Part shown: one piece after another, positions 53,448 to 62,206 of the stretch
How positions within the stretch are numbered: position 1 is the stretch's first letter
How the letters are laid out: each line of letters begins with the position of its first letter
DNA from: Nocardia speluncae NBRC 108251
Lineage (GTDB): Bacteria; Actinomycetota; Actinomycetes; Mycobacteriales; Mycobacteriaceae
NCBI RefSeq assembly: GCF_001613245.1
Contig: NZ_BDBZ01000001.1
Span: forward strand, 604,076 to 668,075
Length of the DNA stretch: 64,000 bases
Direction of reading: 5' to 3'
The notes under the pieces: generated by a model
What the model saw: the letters and a program-made list of their open reading frames with translations, nothing else
The model's database searches: none
Told to the model about the DNA's origin: nothing
Program-made: the position numbers and the translations under genes

Positions 53448-54838
53448 CCGTCGTACTCACCATTGCGAGCCTGATCGGGTTCGTGGCGCTCACCGCGGGC
53501 ACCGCCCTGTTCGTGGCCGCCGAATTCTCCCTCACCGCCTTGGAACGCAGCACCGTCGAAGCGCATGCCCGCGACGGTGACGTCCGGGCCCGCGCGGTCC
53601 GGCAGGCCCATCGCACGCTCTCGTTCCAGTTGTCCGGGGCCCAGCTCGGAATCACCATCACCACCCTGATCACCGGCTATATCGCCGAACCGGTGCTGGC
53701 CCGACTGCTGACACCACTGTTCGGACTGGTCGCCATCCCCGATTCCGCGGTCACCGGTATCTCGCTTGCCCTCGCCCTGATTTTGGCGACCTCACTGTCG
53801 ATGATCTACGGCGAACTGGTGCCGAAGAACATCGCCATCGCGGCGCCATTGGCCACCGCGCGCACCACCGCGGGGCCCATGGTGGCGTTCTCGACGGTGT
53901 TCAAGCCGATGATCCAGTTTCTCAACGGCACGGCGAACTGGGTGGTGCGCCGGCTCGGTGTGGAACCCGCCGAGGAACTGCGCTCGGCGCGATCACCGCA
54001 GGAACTCGGTTCGCTCGTGCGCACCTCGGCCCAGCACGGTGCACTCGATCAGCGCACCGCCCAGATCCTGGACCGCTCGCTGCAGTTCGGGGCCCGCAGC
54101 GCCGAAGAACTGATGACACCCCGCGTCAAGATCGAGGCGCTCGAACGCACCGATACCATCGGCGATCTGCTGGCCGCCGCCGCCCGCACCGGTTTCTCCC
54201 GGTTCCCGGTGATCGACGGCGACCTGGACAACACGCTCGGCGTGGTCCACGTCAAACAGGCCTTCACCCATCCGGCACGCACCCGCGCCGGGGTGGGGCT
54301 GGCGCAGATCGCGCAACCCGTTCCCGTCGTACCCGCCAGCCTGGACGGCGACGAAGTGCTCGAACGGGTCCGGGCCGACGGTATGCAGGTCGCACTGGTG
54401 GTCGACGAATACGGCGGCACCGCCGGTCTGGTGACCATGGAGGACATCATCGAGGAGATCCTCGGCGATGTCCGCGACGAGCACGACGAGGAGGAACGCG
54501 ACGTGCGCCGCCTCTCCGACGGCTGGGACTGTTCTGGGCTGCTCCGGATCGACGAGGTATCCCGGGCCACCGGGTATCAGGCACCCGAAGGCGAATACGA
54601 AACCCTCGGCGGCCTGGTACTGACCAGACTCGGCCGGATTCCCGCGGCCGGCGATATCGTCGTCCTGCCCCAGCGGCGCGGGCACGACCGCCGCCATATC
54701 GACGGCCCGGGCGGCTGGCTCGCCCGCGTGGAACGGATGGACGGGCGCCGGGTGGACCGGGTCCGGCTGGTGCCGGTCGACGACCGGTCGCTCGAACGCG
54801 AACAGCAGCCGGCCGGACGGGAGCTCCACCATGGGTGA
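53444..54838 (+). CDS. CNNM/HlyC-CorC family membrane protein with CBS domains (Rv1842c-like)
   Basis: The 464-residue protein has an N-terminal CNNM (DUF21) membrane domain of four helices (about residues 1-190, with AAEFSLTALERSTVEAHA). Two CBS domains follow (about 210-335, including FPVIDGDLDNTLGVVHVKQA and VDEYGGTAGLVTMEDIIEEI). The C-terminal CorC_HlyC domain contains GEYETLGGLVLTRLGRIP. Members of this family are linked to magnesium or cobalt export and to membrane stress; the old 'hemolysin' label is not informative. It overlaps the next paralogue by eight bases, matching Rv1842c-Rv1841c. Confidence 0.92.
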   Translation: MTVVLTIASLIGFVALTAGTALFVAAEFSLTALERSTVEAHARDGDVRARAVRQAHRTLSFQLSGAQLGITITTLITGYIAEPVLARLLTPLFGLVAIPDSAVTGISLALALILATSLSMIYGELVPKNIAIAAPLATARTTAGPMVAFSTVFKPMIQFLNGTANWVVRRLGVEPAEELRSARSPQELGSLVRTSAQHGALDQRTAQILDRSLQFGARSAEELMTPRVKIEALERTDTIGDLLAAAARTGFSRFPVIDGDLDNTLGVVHVKQAFTHPARTRAGVGLAQIAQPVPVVPASLDGDEVLERVRADGMQVALVVDEYGGTAGLVTMEDIIEEILGDVRDEHDEEERDVRRLSDGWDCSGLLRIDEVSRATGYQAPEGEYETLGGLVLTRLGRIPAAGDIVVLPQRRGHDRRHIDGPGGWLARVERMDGRRVDRVRLVPVDDRSLEREQQPAGRELHHG

Positions 54839-55898
54839 TCTGTTCGCTGTCGCGTTCACTGTGCTGCTGCTCGCCGGTAACGCATTCTTCGTCGCCGCGG
54901 AATTCGCGCTGATCTCGGCCCGGCGCGACCGGCTCGAGGCGCTCGCCGCGCAGGGTAAACGCAATGCCGATACCGTAATCCGGGCCGGTCAGAATCTCTC
55001 GATGATGCTGGCGGCCGCCCAGCTCGGCATCACCATCTGCTCGATTCTGCTGGGCCGGGTCGGTGAACCCGCGGTCGCGCATCTCCTCGAGTATCCCTTC
55101 GAACTGGCCGGGCTGCCCGAGGCGCTGCTGCATCCGGTGTCGTTCGTGGTGGCGCTGACCATCGTGGTGATACTGCACATCCTGCTGGGCGAGATGATCC
55201 CGAAGAACATCGCGCTCGCCGGTCCGGAACGCAGCGCGCTACTGCTGGTGCCGCTGCATCTGGCTTGGTTGCGGATCGCCCGGCCGCTCATCGCGCTCTA
55301 CAATTTCGCGGCGAACGCGACACTGCGCATGCTGCGTATCGAACCGAAGGACGAACTCGAGTCCGCGGTTTCCAGCGATGAACTCGCCGAGATGATCGGC
55401 GAGTCGCGGTCCGAGGGCCTGCTGGACGAGGAGGAGCACCGCCGCCTCACCCAGGCCCTGGGCACCGGTGAACGGTTCGTGGCCGAGGTCATGATCCCGC
55501 TGCACCGGATGCGCACTGTGCCGTTGCGGGGGGCGGGCGGCACCACGCTAGGCGATATCGAGACCGCTGTCGCCGAAACCGGGTTCTCCCGGTATCCGGT
55601 ACGGGCCGCCGATGGGTCGCTGGTCGGGTACCTACATGTGAAGGATGTGCTGGACAAGGTTTCCGACGAGGCGGCCGGACCGAGTACCGATATACCGCGC
55701 ACCGATATCCGGCCGCTCCCGACCGTGCTGCTGGGAACCACCCTGTACGAGGCGCTGGCCCGGCTACGCCGCACCAGTAGTCACCTGGGCCGGGTGGTCG
55801 ATGCCCGCGGCAACACGGTCGGGATCGTGGCGCTCGAGGATCTGGTCGAACAGTTCGTCGGTACGGTGCGTGATGCCACGCACCGGGTGGCCGAATGA
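54831..55898 (+). CDS. CNNM/CBS membrane protein, short paralogue (Rv1841c-like)
   Basis: The 355-residue protein has the CNNM domain (LLLAGNAFFVAAEFALISAR, EMIPKNIALAGPERSALLL) and two CBS domains ending GIVALEDLVEQFVGTVRD. It lacks the C-terminal CorC_HlyC domain of its neighbour. It begins inside the last codons of the first gene and ends in a four-base overlap with the DNA glycosylase gene, so the three are translationally coupled. The two CNNM proteins may form a heterodimer; that is an inference. Confidence 0.9.
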   Translation: MGDLFAVAFTVLLLAGNAFFVAAEFALISARRDRLEALAAQGKRNADTVIRAGQNLSMMLAAAQLGITICSILLGRVGEPAVAHLLEYPFELAGLPEALLHPVSFVVALTIVVILHILLGEMIPKNIALAGPERSALLLVPLHLAWLRIARPLIALYNFAANATLRMLRIEPKDELESAVSSDELAEMIGESRSEGLLDEEEHRRLTQALGTGERFVAEVMIPLHRMRTVPLRGAGGTTLGDIETAVAETGFSRYPVRAADGSLVGYLHVKDVLDKVSDEAAGPSTDIPRTDIRPLPTVLLGTTLYEALARLRRTSSHLGRVVDARGNTVGIVALEDLVEQFVGTVRDATHRVAE

Positions 55899-56794
55899 CG
55901 GTCGGTGCCGCCGTGGCGATTCTCGCCGAACCCGACTGGCGGCCCCGCGCCGCCGCGCACGCCGCCCGCGCCGATGAGCTCGCCGGCGACTACCTGCACC
56001 GGCGAGCCACCGGGACCCGCCACCCGGTCCTCGATTTCCTGTGGACCTACTACGGGCATCGTCCGGCACAGCTACGCCGCTGGCATCCGGGGTACGGCAT
56101 CGCCTTGTGCGGCGCCGCCGAGTACAGCGGCCTGCGCGGGTATCACCGGCTCGACGAGCCCACCCCCATCCCCGGGCCGGTGGCGACCGCCGATCCGCGG
56201 TTCCTGCGCGCCCGCGGCGATACCGTGGCCTATATCGCCGGCCTGTTACGTGCGACCGCCTCCCGACCGGCTCAGCTGTCCTGTTTCGGCCTGCACGAAT
56301 GGGCGATGGTGTACCGCACCGGGGAGGTCCGCCACGATGCGGTCCCGTTGCGGCTCGGCGCAGCGGGTACCGATGCCGTTCTCGAGTCGATGCCGGTGCG
56401 CTGTACCCATTTCGACGCGTTCCGCTTCTTCACACCGCCCGCGGTGGGCCGCAACAATCGGTATCTCACCCGCGACGACCAGCCGCTCACGGAGCAACCG
56501 GGCTGCCTGCACGCGAATATGGACCTGTACAAATGGTGCTTTCATACCAGCCCGCTCACCACCTCCGACCTGCAATTGGACTGCTTCGAGCTGGCCCGTG
56601 ACGCCCGGATCCTCGATATGCGGGCCTCCCCTTACGATCTCCGCGAGTACGGGTACGAACCGATCGAAATAGAGACCCCGGCCGGCCGGGCGGTCTACGT
56701 GCGGCAGCAATCGGACATCGCGGACCGTGCTGCCACGCTCAGGGCCCGGCTGCTTGCCGAGTGCGAATACCTCCTGGAACAACTTCACGGGTAA
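55895..56794 (+). CDS. 3-methyladenine DNA glycosylase-like protein
   Basis: The 299-residue protein begins MTVGAAVAILAEPDWRPRAA and contains HPVLDFLWTYYGHRPAQLRR, the conserved histidine/tyrosine core of the actinobacterial family annotated as 3-methyladenine DNA glycosylase. LSCFGLHEWAMVYR and LHANMDLYKWCFHTSPLTTS follow. Its enzyme activity has not, to my knowledge, been well shown, so the role in alkylation repair rests on annotation. Coupling to the CNNM genes through the ATGA overlap is unexpected for a repair gene. Confidence 0.75.
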   Translation: MTVGAAVAILAEPDWRPRAAAHAARADELAGDYLHRRATGTRHPVLDFLWTYYGHRPAQLRRWHPGYGIALCGAAEYSGLRGYHRLDEPTPIPGPVATADPRFLRARGDTVAYIAGLLRATASRPAQLSCFGLHEWAMVYRTGEVRHDAVPLRLGAAGTDAVLESMPVRCTHFDAFRFFTPPAVGRNNRYLTRDDQPLTEQPGCLHANMDLYKWCFHTSPLTTSDLQLDCFELARDARILDMRASPYDLREYGYEPIEIETPAGRAVYVRQQSDIADRAATLRARLLAECEYLLEQLHG

Positions 56795-57038
56795 GGCGAG
56801 AACACCGCTGGGTCCACCGATCGTGTTCGCCGCGCGCCACAATTCTGCGGAGCGGGCCGTAGCCCTGTTCCGGAGCCCGCCCAGCTCTGCGAATCACATA
56901 TGGCGCCGACCACCTTCATTCCGCGAAACAACGCCGGCGAGCTCACCGAATCGCTACCATCACTGGACAATTCCGGGTTGTGTCCCAAACGCAGCCAGGG
57001 TGGGTCGGACGAGGTAGCTCGGGAAGCGCGAGGATGCA

Positions 57039-58616
57039 ATGGGGCGTCCCTTCGGAGAACACCATCGGACCAGGGCGATTGCGCTCACCGTGGTCACCGC
57101 AGTCGCTGCGATACTGCTGCCGGGCAGTGCCACAGCGGACCTACAGGCCGATATCCACAACGAGGTCCGGGAATTCCTCGACGTGGGCCGTACCTCCGTA
57201 CCGCGCGCCGAATGCGGTCCCGGCGCCCTACCCGAACCGGGGTTGCAGGGCGACGTGCCGGCCGCCGATCGCGACAGCGGGCGCAGCACCCAGGGCTACC
57301 GTTGCAATATGTCGATGGTCGGCCAGTTCGCCGGCCGCGGCGCCGGTATCACCTCCACCAGTTTCGAGCACTGCGCCTATATGGGAACCTTCTTCCCCGG
57401 TAACCTGCTGCACCAGAACGGCGGGGTGCAGGTTCTCGACGTTTCCGATCCGGCGCATCCGCGCCCGACCGTGACCCTGAACGAACCGGCCATGCTTGCC
57501 GGCACCTGGGAGAGCCTCAAGGTGAACGCCCGGCGCAAACTGCTGGTGGGTACCGGGGTCCCGATGCTGGTCGGGGCCGGATATCTCTCGGTCTACGATA
57601 TTTCCGATTGCGCGCATCCGCGGCTGCTCAATCCCGGCCCGGGAACCAACCTCGGTATGCCGCTGCCGATCACAACGCATGAGGGCGGGTTCTCCCCCGA
57701 TGGCAACACCTACTGGGCCTCCGGGATCACGCCCGGTTTCCTCAGCGCGGTCGACCTCACCGACCCCGCCCACCCGCGGGTCGTCTGGCAGGGGCTCACG
57801 GGTATCACCGCCCACGGATTCGGAGTGAGCCCGGACGGCAATCGACTGTATCTGTCGGCGCTCAGCGGTGTCACGGTCCTCGACGTCAGCGCGATACAGC
57901 GGCGCGACCCGAACCCGCAGGTGCATCACCTCGGGCGGATGTTCTGGTCCGACGGCTGGGCCACGCAGCACAGCATCCCGGTCACCTACGACGGCAAACC
58001 GCATATCTACACCGTCGACGAGGGCGGTTCGGGTAGCGTGAAACTGATCGACGTCTCCGATGACACCGACCCCCGTGTTGTCGCAAAGGTGAAACTGGAC
58101 ATCAACCTTCCCCAGCATCTCGACAGCAATATCGCCTCCTCCATGGGAGGCTCGATATTCGCCTACGAATCCCACTATTGCGCCGCCGACCGGCCGGCGA
58201 ACCCCACCGCACTGGCCTGCGGCTGGATATCGTCCGGGATCCGGGTATTCGATATCCGCGACCCGCACGCGATCCGCGAGGTCGCCTACTTCAATCCTCC
58301 GGCGCGCACCGGTCGCAACCTCGAACTCACCAACTCACCGCATGCGCTGGCCTCGCTGCTCGGCATTCCGGCGCTGACGGCGCCCAGTGCGGCCCGCGCG
58401 GTACTCGAAGGCCAGTTCGACCCCTCGCAGGCGCTGTCCTCGCGGACCGGCAAACTCGCGTTCGGCGATATCTCGACCGACTGGTGCATGTCGCCGCCGG
58501 AATGGCGGGGCAACGATCTCTACGTCACCTGTTCCGATAACGGTTTCATGGTGTTGCACGTCGACGAATCGGTGTACACGCCACCGGCCGATCAGCAGTC
58601 GGTGGTGGGTTCCTGA
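57039..58616 (+). CDS. Secreted LVIVD-repeat protein
   Basis: The 525-residue protein has a signal peptide (RTRAIALTVVTAVAAILLPG, then SATA). The mature protein carries LVIVD-type beta-propeller repeats, for example NGGVQVLDVSDPAHPRPTV near residue 128, VYDISDCAHPRL, VDLTDPAHPRVV, VKLIDVSDDTDPRVV and IRVFDIRDPHAIREVAY. Cysteines at regular spacings probably form disulfides, as expected outside the cell. The fold suggests a surface-binding role; the ligand is unknown. A strong terminator follows. Confidence 0.82.
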   Translation: MGRPFGEHHRTRAIALTVVTAVAAILLPGSATADLQADIHNEVREFLDVGRTSVPRAECGPGALPEPGLQGDVPAADRDSGRSTQGYRCNMSMVGQFAGRGAGITSTSFEHCAYMGTFFPGNLLHQNGGVQVLDVSDPAHPRPTVTLNEPAMLAGTWESLKVNARRKLLVGTGVPMLVGAGYLSVYDISDCAHPRLLNPGPGTNLGMPLPITTHEGGFSPDGNTYWASGITPGFLSAVDLTDPAHPRVVWQGLTGITAHGFGVSPDGNRLYLSALSGVTVLDVSAIQRRDPNPQVHHLGRMFWSDGWATQHSIPVTYDGKPHIYTVDEGGSGSVKLIDVSDDTDPRVVAKVKLDINLPQHLDSNIASSMGGSIFAYESHYCAADRPANPTALACGWISSGIRVFDIRDPHAIREVAYFNPPARTGRNLELTNSPHALASLLGIPALTAPSAARAVLEGQFDPSQALSSRTGKLAFGDISTDWCMSPPEWRGNDLYVTCSDNGFMVLHVDESVYTPPADQQSVVGS

Positions 58617-58647
58617 CCGGAACCCCGAGAAGACCCGTCGATACAGC

Positions 58648-58678
58648 GGAGCCCGGGCACACTCGGTGCCCGGGCTCC
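58648..58678 (+). terminator. Terminator after the LVIVD gene
   Basis: A perfect 13-bp stem (GGAGCCCGGGCAC and its complement) with an ACTCG loop lies about 30 bases past the stop codon. Confidence 0.8.
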
Positions 58679-58906
58679 GAATCGGCCGGTCAGCGACTCA
58701 CAACGGCGGGAACCCCGCCGAGCCGGTCGCCATCCAGTTCCAGAAATCCCCCACCCGCATCACGATCAGCGCGGCGATATCGAGCACGGTACTACCCATC
58801 GAGCATTCCTCACATCGGTTTGCAGATACGGCGGCCCAGAATAGGGCCGTCGGCCCATCGAGACAACCGGGCCCCGCCCACGGTGTCACGACTGCGAGCT
58901 CCGAGG
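58679..58906. other. Intergenic stretch between the LVIVD gene and MHYT gene
   Basis: About 230 bases separate the LVIVD terminator from the stop of the second MHYT gene, and the two genes are convergent. I see no further gene there. Confidence 0.5.
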
Positions 58907-59746
58907 TTAATCGTGGGTGGACATCCGTGGCCACTGACGGCCACTATGTGCCAAGGTGGCCGGGTCCGTGGTGAGCAGGGTGCCGGATTTGCCCGATTCA
59001 GGTGTGGGACCGGCCGCGGCAACACTGCGCACCTCGAGTTCGGCCACACCGACCAACACCACCAAGCCCACGACAACCAGCGCCACCGTGGTCAGCAACG
59101 GGGTGAGCAGCTCGACGGGCGCGACGCCCTCGGGCAACGCGTGGTTTTCGCCGTGGTGGGCGCTCATGGACGCCATACCGGTGTAATGCATACCGCAGAC
59201 CGCGACACCCATGATCAGCGCCGCCCCCACGGTATTTCCCCAGCCCTGGACGTGCAGCATGAACCACAGCGCAGCAGTGGCGGCGACCACCGCGATCGCG
59301 ATCGACAGCAGAACCAGGCCGGTGCTGTATTCCATATCGACGCCGGTGCTCATCGCGGCCATGCCCAGATAGTGCATAGCCACCACGCCGAGCCCGGTGA
59401 TGGCACCGCCGAGCGGTAGTGCGACCGCCTCCCGCTGCCCCCGGACGACGATCACCAGCCCGATCAGCACCACCACGACCGCAATCACGGCACTGAGCAG
59501 GGTCATCGGCATGTCGTACCGGATGCTTGTCCCATCGACAGCGAAGCCGAGCATCGCCGTGAAATGCATGACCCAGATTCCGGCCCCGCCCAGCGCGATC
59601 GCGGCCGCGACCAGCCAGCCGTAGGCCGGGCTCGCCGTACGCGCGCGAACGGCGCAGCGCAGGCCGAGTACCGAGCCGATGAAGGACATCGCATAGGCGA
59701 GGACAGGAGTCACCCAGCCGTTGCTGAAGTGCTCGAGTTGTAGCAC
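58907..59746 (-). CDS. Stand-alone MHYT-domain membrane sensor, second copy
   Basis: The 279-residue protein is a close paralogue of the one at 11296-12066. It has the same start (LEHFSNGWVTPVLAY against VEIDHFSHGWLTPVVAY), seven membrane helices and three motifs, MHFTAM, MHYLGM and MHYTGM. Like the first copy it has no GGDEF, EAL or kinase output domain. The C-terminal tail differs and is Ser/Thr-rich. Having two copies in one window suggests a distinct, two-protein sensor or a recent duplication. Confidence 0.85.
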   Translation of the reverse strand: MLQLEHFSNGWVTPVLAYAMSFIGSVLGLRCAVRARTASPAYGWLVAAAIALGGAGIWVMHFTAMLGFAVDGTSIRYDMPMTLLSAVIAVVVVLIGLVIVVRGQREAVALPLGGAITGLGVVAMHYLGMAAMSTGVDMEYSTGLVLLSIAIAVVAATAALWFMLHVQGWGNTVGAALIMGVAVCGMHYTGMASMSAHHGENHALPEGVAPVELLTPLLTTVALVVVGLVVLVGVAELEVRSVAAAGPTPESGKSGTLLTTDPATLAHSGRQWPRMSTHD

Positions 59747-59905
59747 GTCTCTACTCCGCTTGTATTAGTCGATTTCCGAGCTACAGCCGTGCAGGCTGAA
59801 GTTCGATGTTCCCGAAGCCGGGCTACAAAGTAAAAATTTCACCTCAGGCGGGTATGTCCTCGCCACTCGATGTCACAACTGGGCTACCCGGCCCGAACCG
59901 GCGAA

Positions 59906-61600
59906 TCAGCCCAGCAGATACGCCGGGGTGGCCGGGGGCGCGACGTTGTAGACGAAGTTCTGCCGCAACCGGTGGTACGGCTCACCTTCGGCGAAGAAGT
60001 TGCGACGCATATGTGCCAGCTCCTCGGCCCGGTAGTCGGCCAGCGGTTTGACCGCTTCGTCGGCTTCCCGCTGCCGTTTCTTTGCGGTCAGGCGCCCCTC
60101 CAGCTCCGGCGAATCGGCGAGCAGGACCGCCTCCTGGCGCACCCATTCCCGGAATTCGGCGGCACCACCCGACGCGACCCGGTCCACCAGGCCGATGGCC
60201 GCGGCCGCGCGCGCCCCGACGGGCAGGGTCTCCCTGGTCAACCGTGCGGCCTCGGTCGCTCCCACGCGGCGCGGCAGCGAATACGTCCAGTACTCCGAAC
60301 CGTACAGACCCATGAGCCGGTAGTGCGGATTGAGCACGACCGATTCGCGGCACCACACCTCGTCGGCGGCCAGCGCGAACATCACCCCGCCGGCCGCCGC
60401 GTTCCCGGTCAACACCGAGATCACCAGTTTGTCCGTCGTGGTGAGAATCGCCTCCACCAGATCGTTCATCGCGGTGATATTGCGCCACGATTCCTCGGCC
60501 GGATCATCGGCCGCCTCGATGACATTGAGATGGATCCCGTTGGAGAAGAAATCGCGGACCGGGCCCAGCACCAGCGCCCGGACCGGCCGCGCACAGGCCT
60601 GCCGGTAGGCCGCCAGCAGCCGCCGGCACTGCCCGGTGCTCATGGCGCCGCCGGCAAAGGCGAATTCGAGATAGCCGACAGAGCCCTGCTCGTAGTAGCA
60701 CAGCTCCGACCAGGTATCGCGGACCGCCGCCTCGGCCGGAGTGACCGGCACCTCCGGAATATCCCCGGGCAGAGCGGCGCCGAGCGCGTCGACGGCGGGA
60801 CGTTTGAAGGTCGCCGGGCCGCCCGGTTCCCGGCGTCGGCGCAGCTGCGGCAGCCAGACCGCACCGTCTACGGTGGCGCGGCAGATCGCCCCGTCACGGG
60901 TGGCGATGACGGCCCCAGGAGTACCCCGCAACCGGTCCTCGTGGTGACCGCCGTGCAGGAAATACTCCCGACCGTACAGTTCGTCGAGAACTCCCGGCTG
61001 CGAGTCGGCGGCGCGAAGTTTGCCCACGATCGAGGCGGTATCCTCGCTGCCCCAGTCGATCCGGCGGTACTGCTGAGAATGGTAGGGCCGCAGCTGCCCG
61101 CGCACATCGGGACGGCTGTAATCCAGAGGTTCGGGCTCGAATACACCGTCGGCGAACCGCTCGACGGCCAGCAGCACCGCAGCCACGGCGGCATCGGAGA
61201 CCTCGTTGCGGTACAGCTCGCTCTTACCGCAGGCAGCCACCGGGAACCGCACGGAAGCCCAGATCGGGCCCGCATCCATTTCCTCGACGGCCTGCAGTAC
61301 GGTCACGCCCCACTCCCGGGCACCGGTGCTGATCGCCCAGTCGAGCGAGGAGGGCCCGCGGTCTCCCTTCGGGCCGGGATGCACGATGAGCACGGTGTGC
61401 GCGATCCATATATCTTGCGGGATCGCCGTGGTCAGCATCGGCGCCACGATGAGGTCGGGCCGGAACCGCCCCACCCGGGCCCGCAGTAGATCGTCACCGA
61501 GCGCCAGCTCGACCCCCACCTCGTGCCCGCGACCGTGCAACTCGGTGTGCACGCGCTGGGTGAGACTGTTGAATGCGCTGGCGACGAGCAGGACGCGCAA
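59906..61600 (-). CDS. hypX: HypX/HoxX hydrogenase maturation protein
   Basis: The TTG at 61600, with GGAGGAAAACC just upstream, gives 564 residues, the HypX length. The N-terminal half is a formyl-transferase-like domain (LLVASAFNSLTQRVHTELHG, HPGPKGDRGPSSLDWAI). The C-terminal half is an enoyl-CoA hydratase-like domain (GYLEFAFAGGAMSTGQCRRL, RDFFSNGIHLNVIEAA, TGNAAAGGVMFALAADEVW). HypX makes the CO ligand of [NiFe]-hydrogenase from formyl-tetrahydrofolate in air. No hydrogenase or hyp gene is in this window, so either it lies outside or this copy acts on its own. Confidence 0.88.
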   Translation of the reverse strand: MRVLLVASAFNSLTQRVHTELHGRGHEVGVELALGDDLLRARVGRFRPDLIVAPMLTTAIPQDIWIAHTVLIVHPGPKGDRGPSSLDWAISTGAREWGVTVLQAVEEMDAGPIWASVRFPVAACGKSELYRNEVSDAAVAAVLLAVERFADGVFEPEPLDYSRPDVRGQLRPYHSQQYRRIDWGSEDTASIVGKLRAADSQPGVLDELYGREYFLHGGHHEDRLRGTPGAVIATRDGAICRATVDGAVWLPQLRRRREPGGPATFKRPAVDALGAALPGDIPEVPVTPAEAAVRDTWSELCYYEQGSVGYLEFAFAGGAMSTGQCRRLLAAYRQACARPVRALVLGPVRDFFSNGIHLNVIEAADDPAEESWRNITAMNDLVEAILTTTDKLVISVLTGNAAAGGVMFALAADEVWCRESVVLNPHYRLMGLYGSEYWTYSLPRRVGATEAARLTRETLPVGARAAAAIGLVDRVASGGAAEFREWVRQEAVLLADSPELEGRLTAKKRQREADEAVKPLADYRAEELAHMRRNFFAEGEPYHRLRQNFVYNVAPPATPAYLLG

Positions 61601-62152
61601 GGTTTTCCTCCATCGGGTGAGATCTGTTAGATCCCAACGTATTGTTTCGATTCCCGACAAAGCTAATCCCCCCGCGTGGCATCCGCAGTGCGGGGTGATC
61701 CCCGCAACATTTCGACATCGCAGCGTATCCATCCGCCGCTCAGTACATTCCGCTCCCGTTGCGGCCCGGCACACAGCTGGGAGGCGACCTTCGGCTCCCG
61801 CTACGGCCCTCCCCCCGTGCGCCACGCAGCGGACCGCACGAAATGGCTTCGCGGGCTCCTGTTCCCCGCGTCCGGACGGCGGCACCAGCCCACTGAGCGG
61901 CCGCCGGGACAGCATTCCGTGCCGACGTCCACGGCCGTCGGACAGCCCCCTGTGCCATACCGCCGCGCATACCGTCGGTGAGCACCCCGGCGCATCCGGC
62001 TGTGCTCGGATCGCATCCCGCGGTGGCCGCGATATCCGCGAAGGGCCCTCGTCCTCCGATGCCGCCGCAGCCATACACCTTCAGCCACGCTCGACCCGGG
62101 CTCCGCGCTCCGGGCTCCTACCGGATTTCCGCGGCCACTCGGTGAAATGACG
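61601..62152. other. Gene-poor region upstream of hypX
   Basis: About 550 bases hold no credible gene on either strand. The promoter and leader of hypX must be in the first part. The minus-strand open frame here is Arg/Ala-rich and has no recognisable domain. Confidence 0.45.
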
Positions 62153-62183
62153 CCGCCCTCGACCGGTGTGCGGTCGAGGGCGG
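62153..62183 (-). terminator. Terminator of glcB
   Basis: A perfect 12-bp stem (CCGCCCTCGACC and its complement) with a 7-base loop lies just past the glcB stop on the minus strand. Confidence 0.8.
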
Positions 62184-62206
62184 TGTGCGGGGCGATAACC
62201 GGGCGG

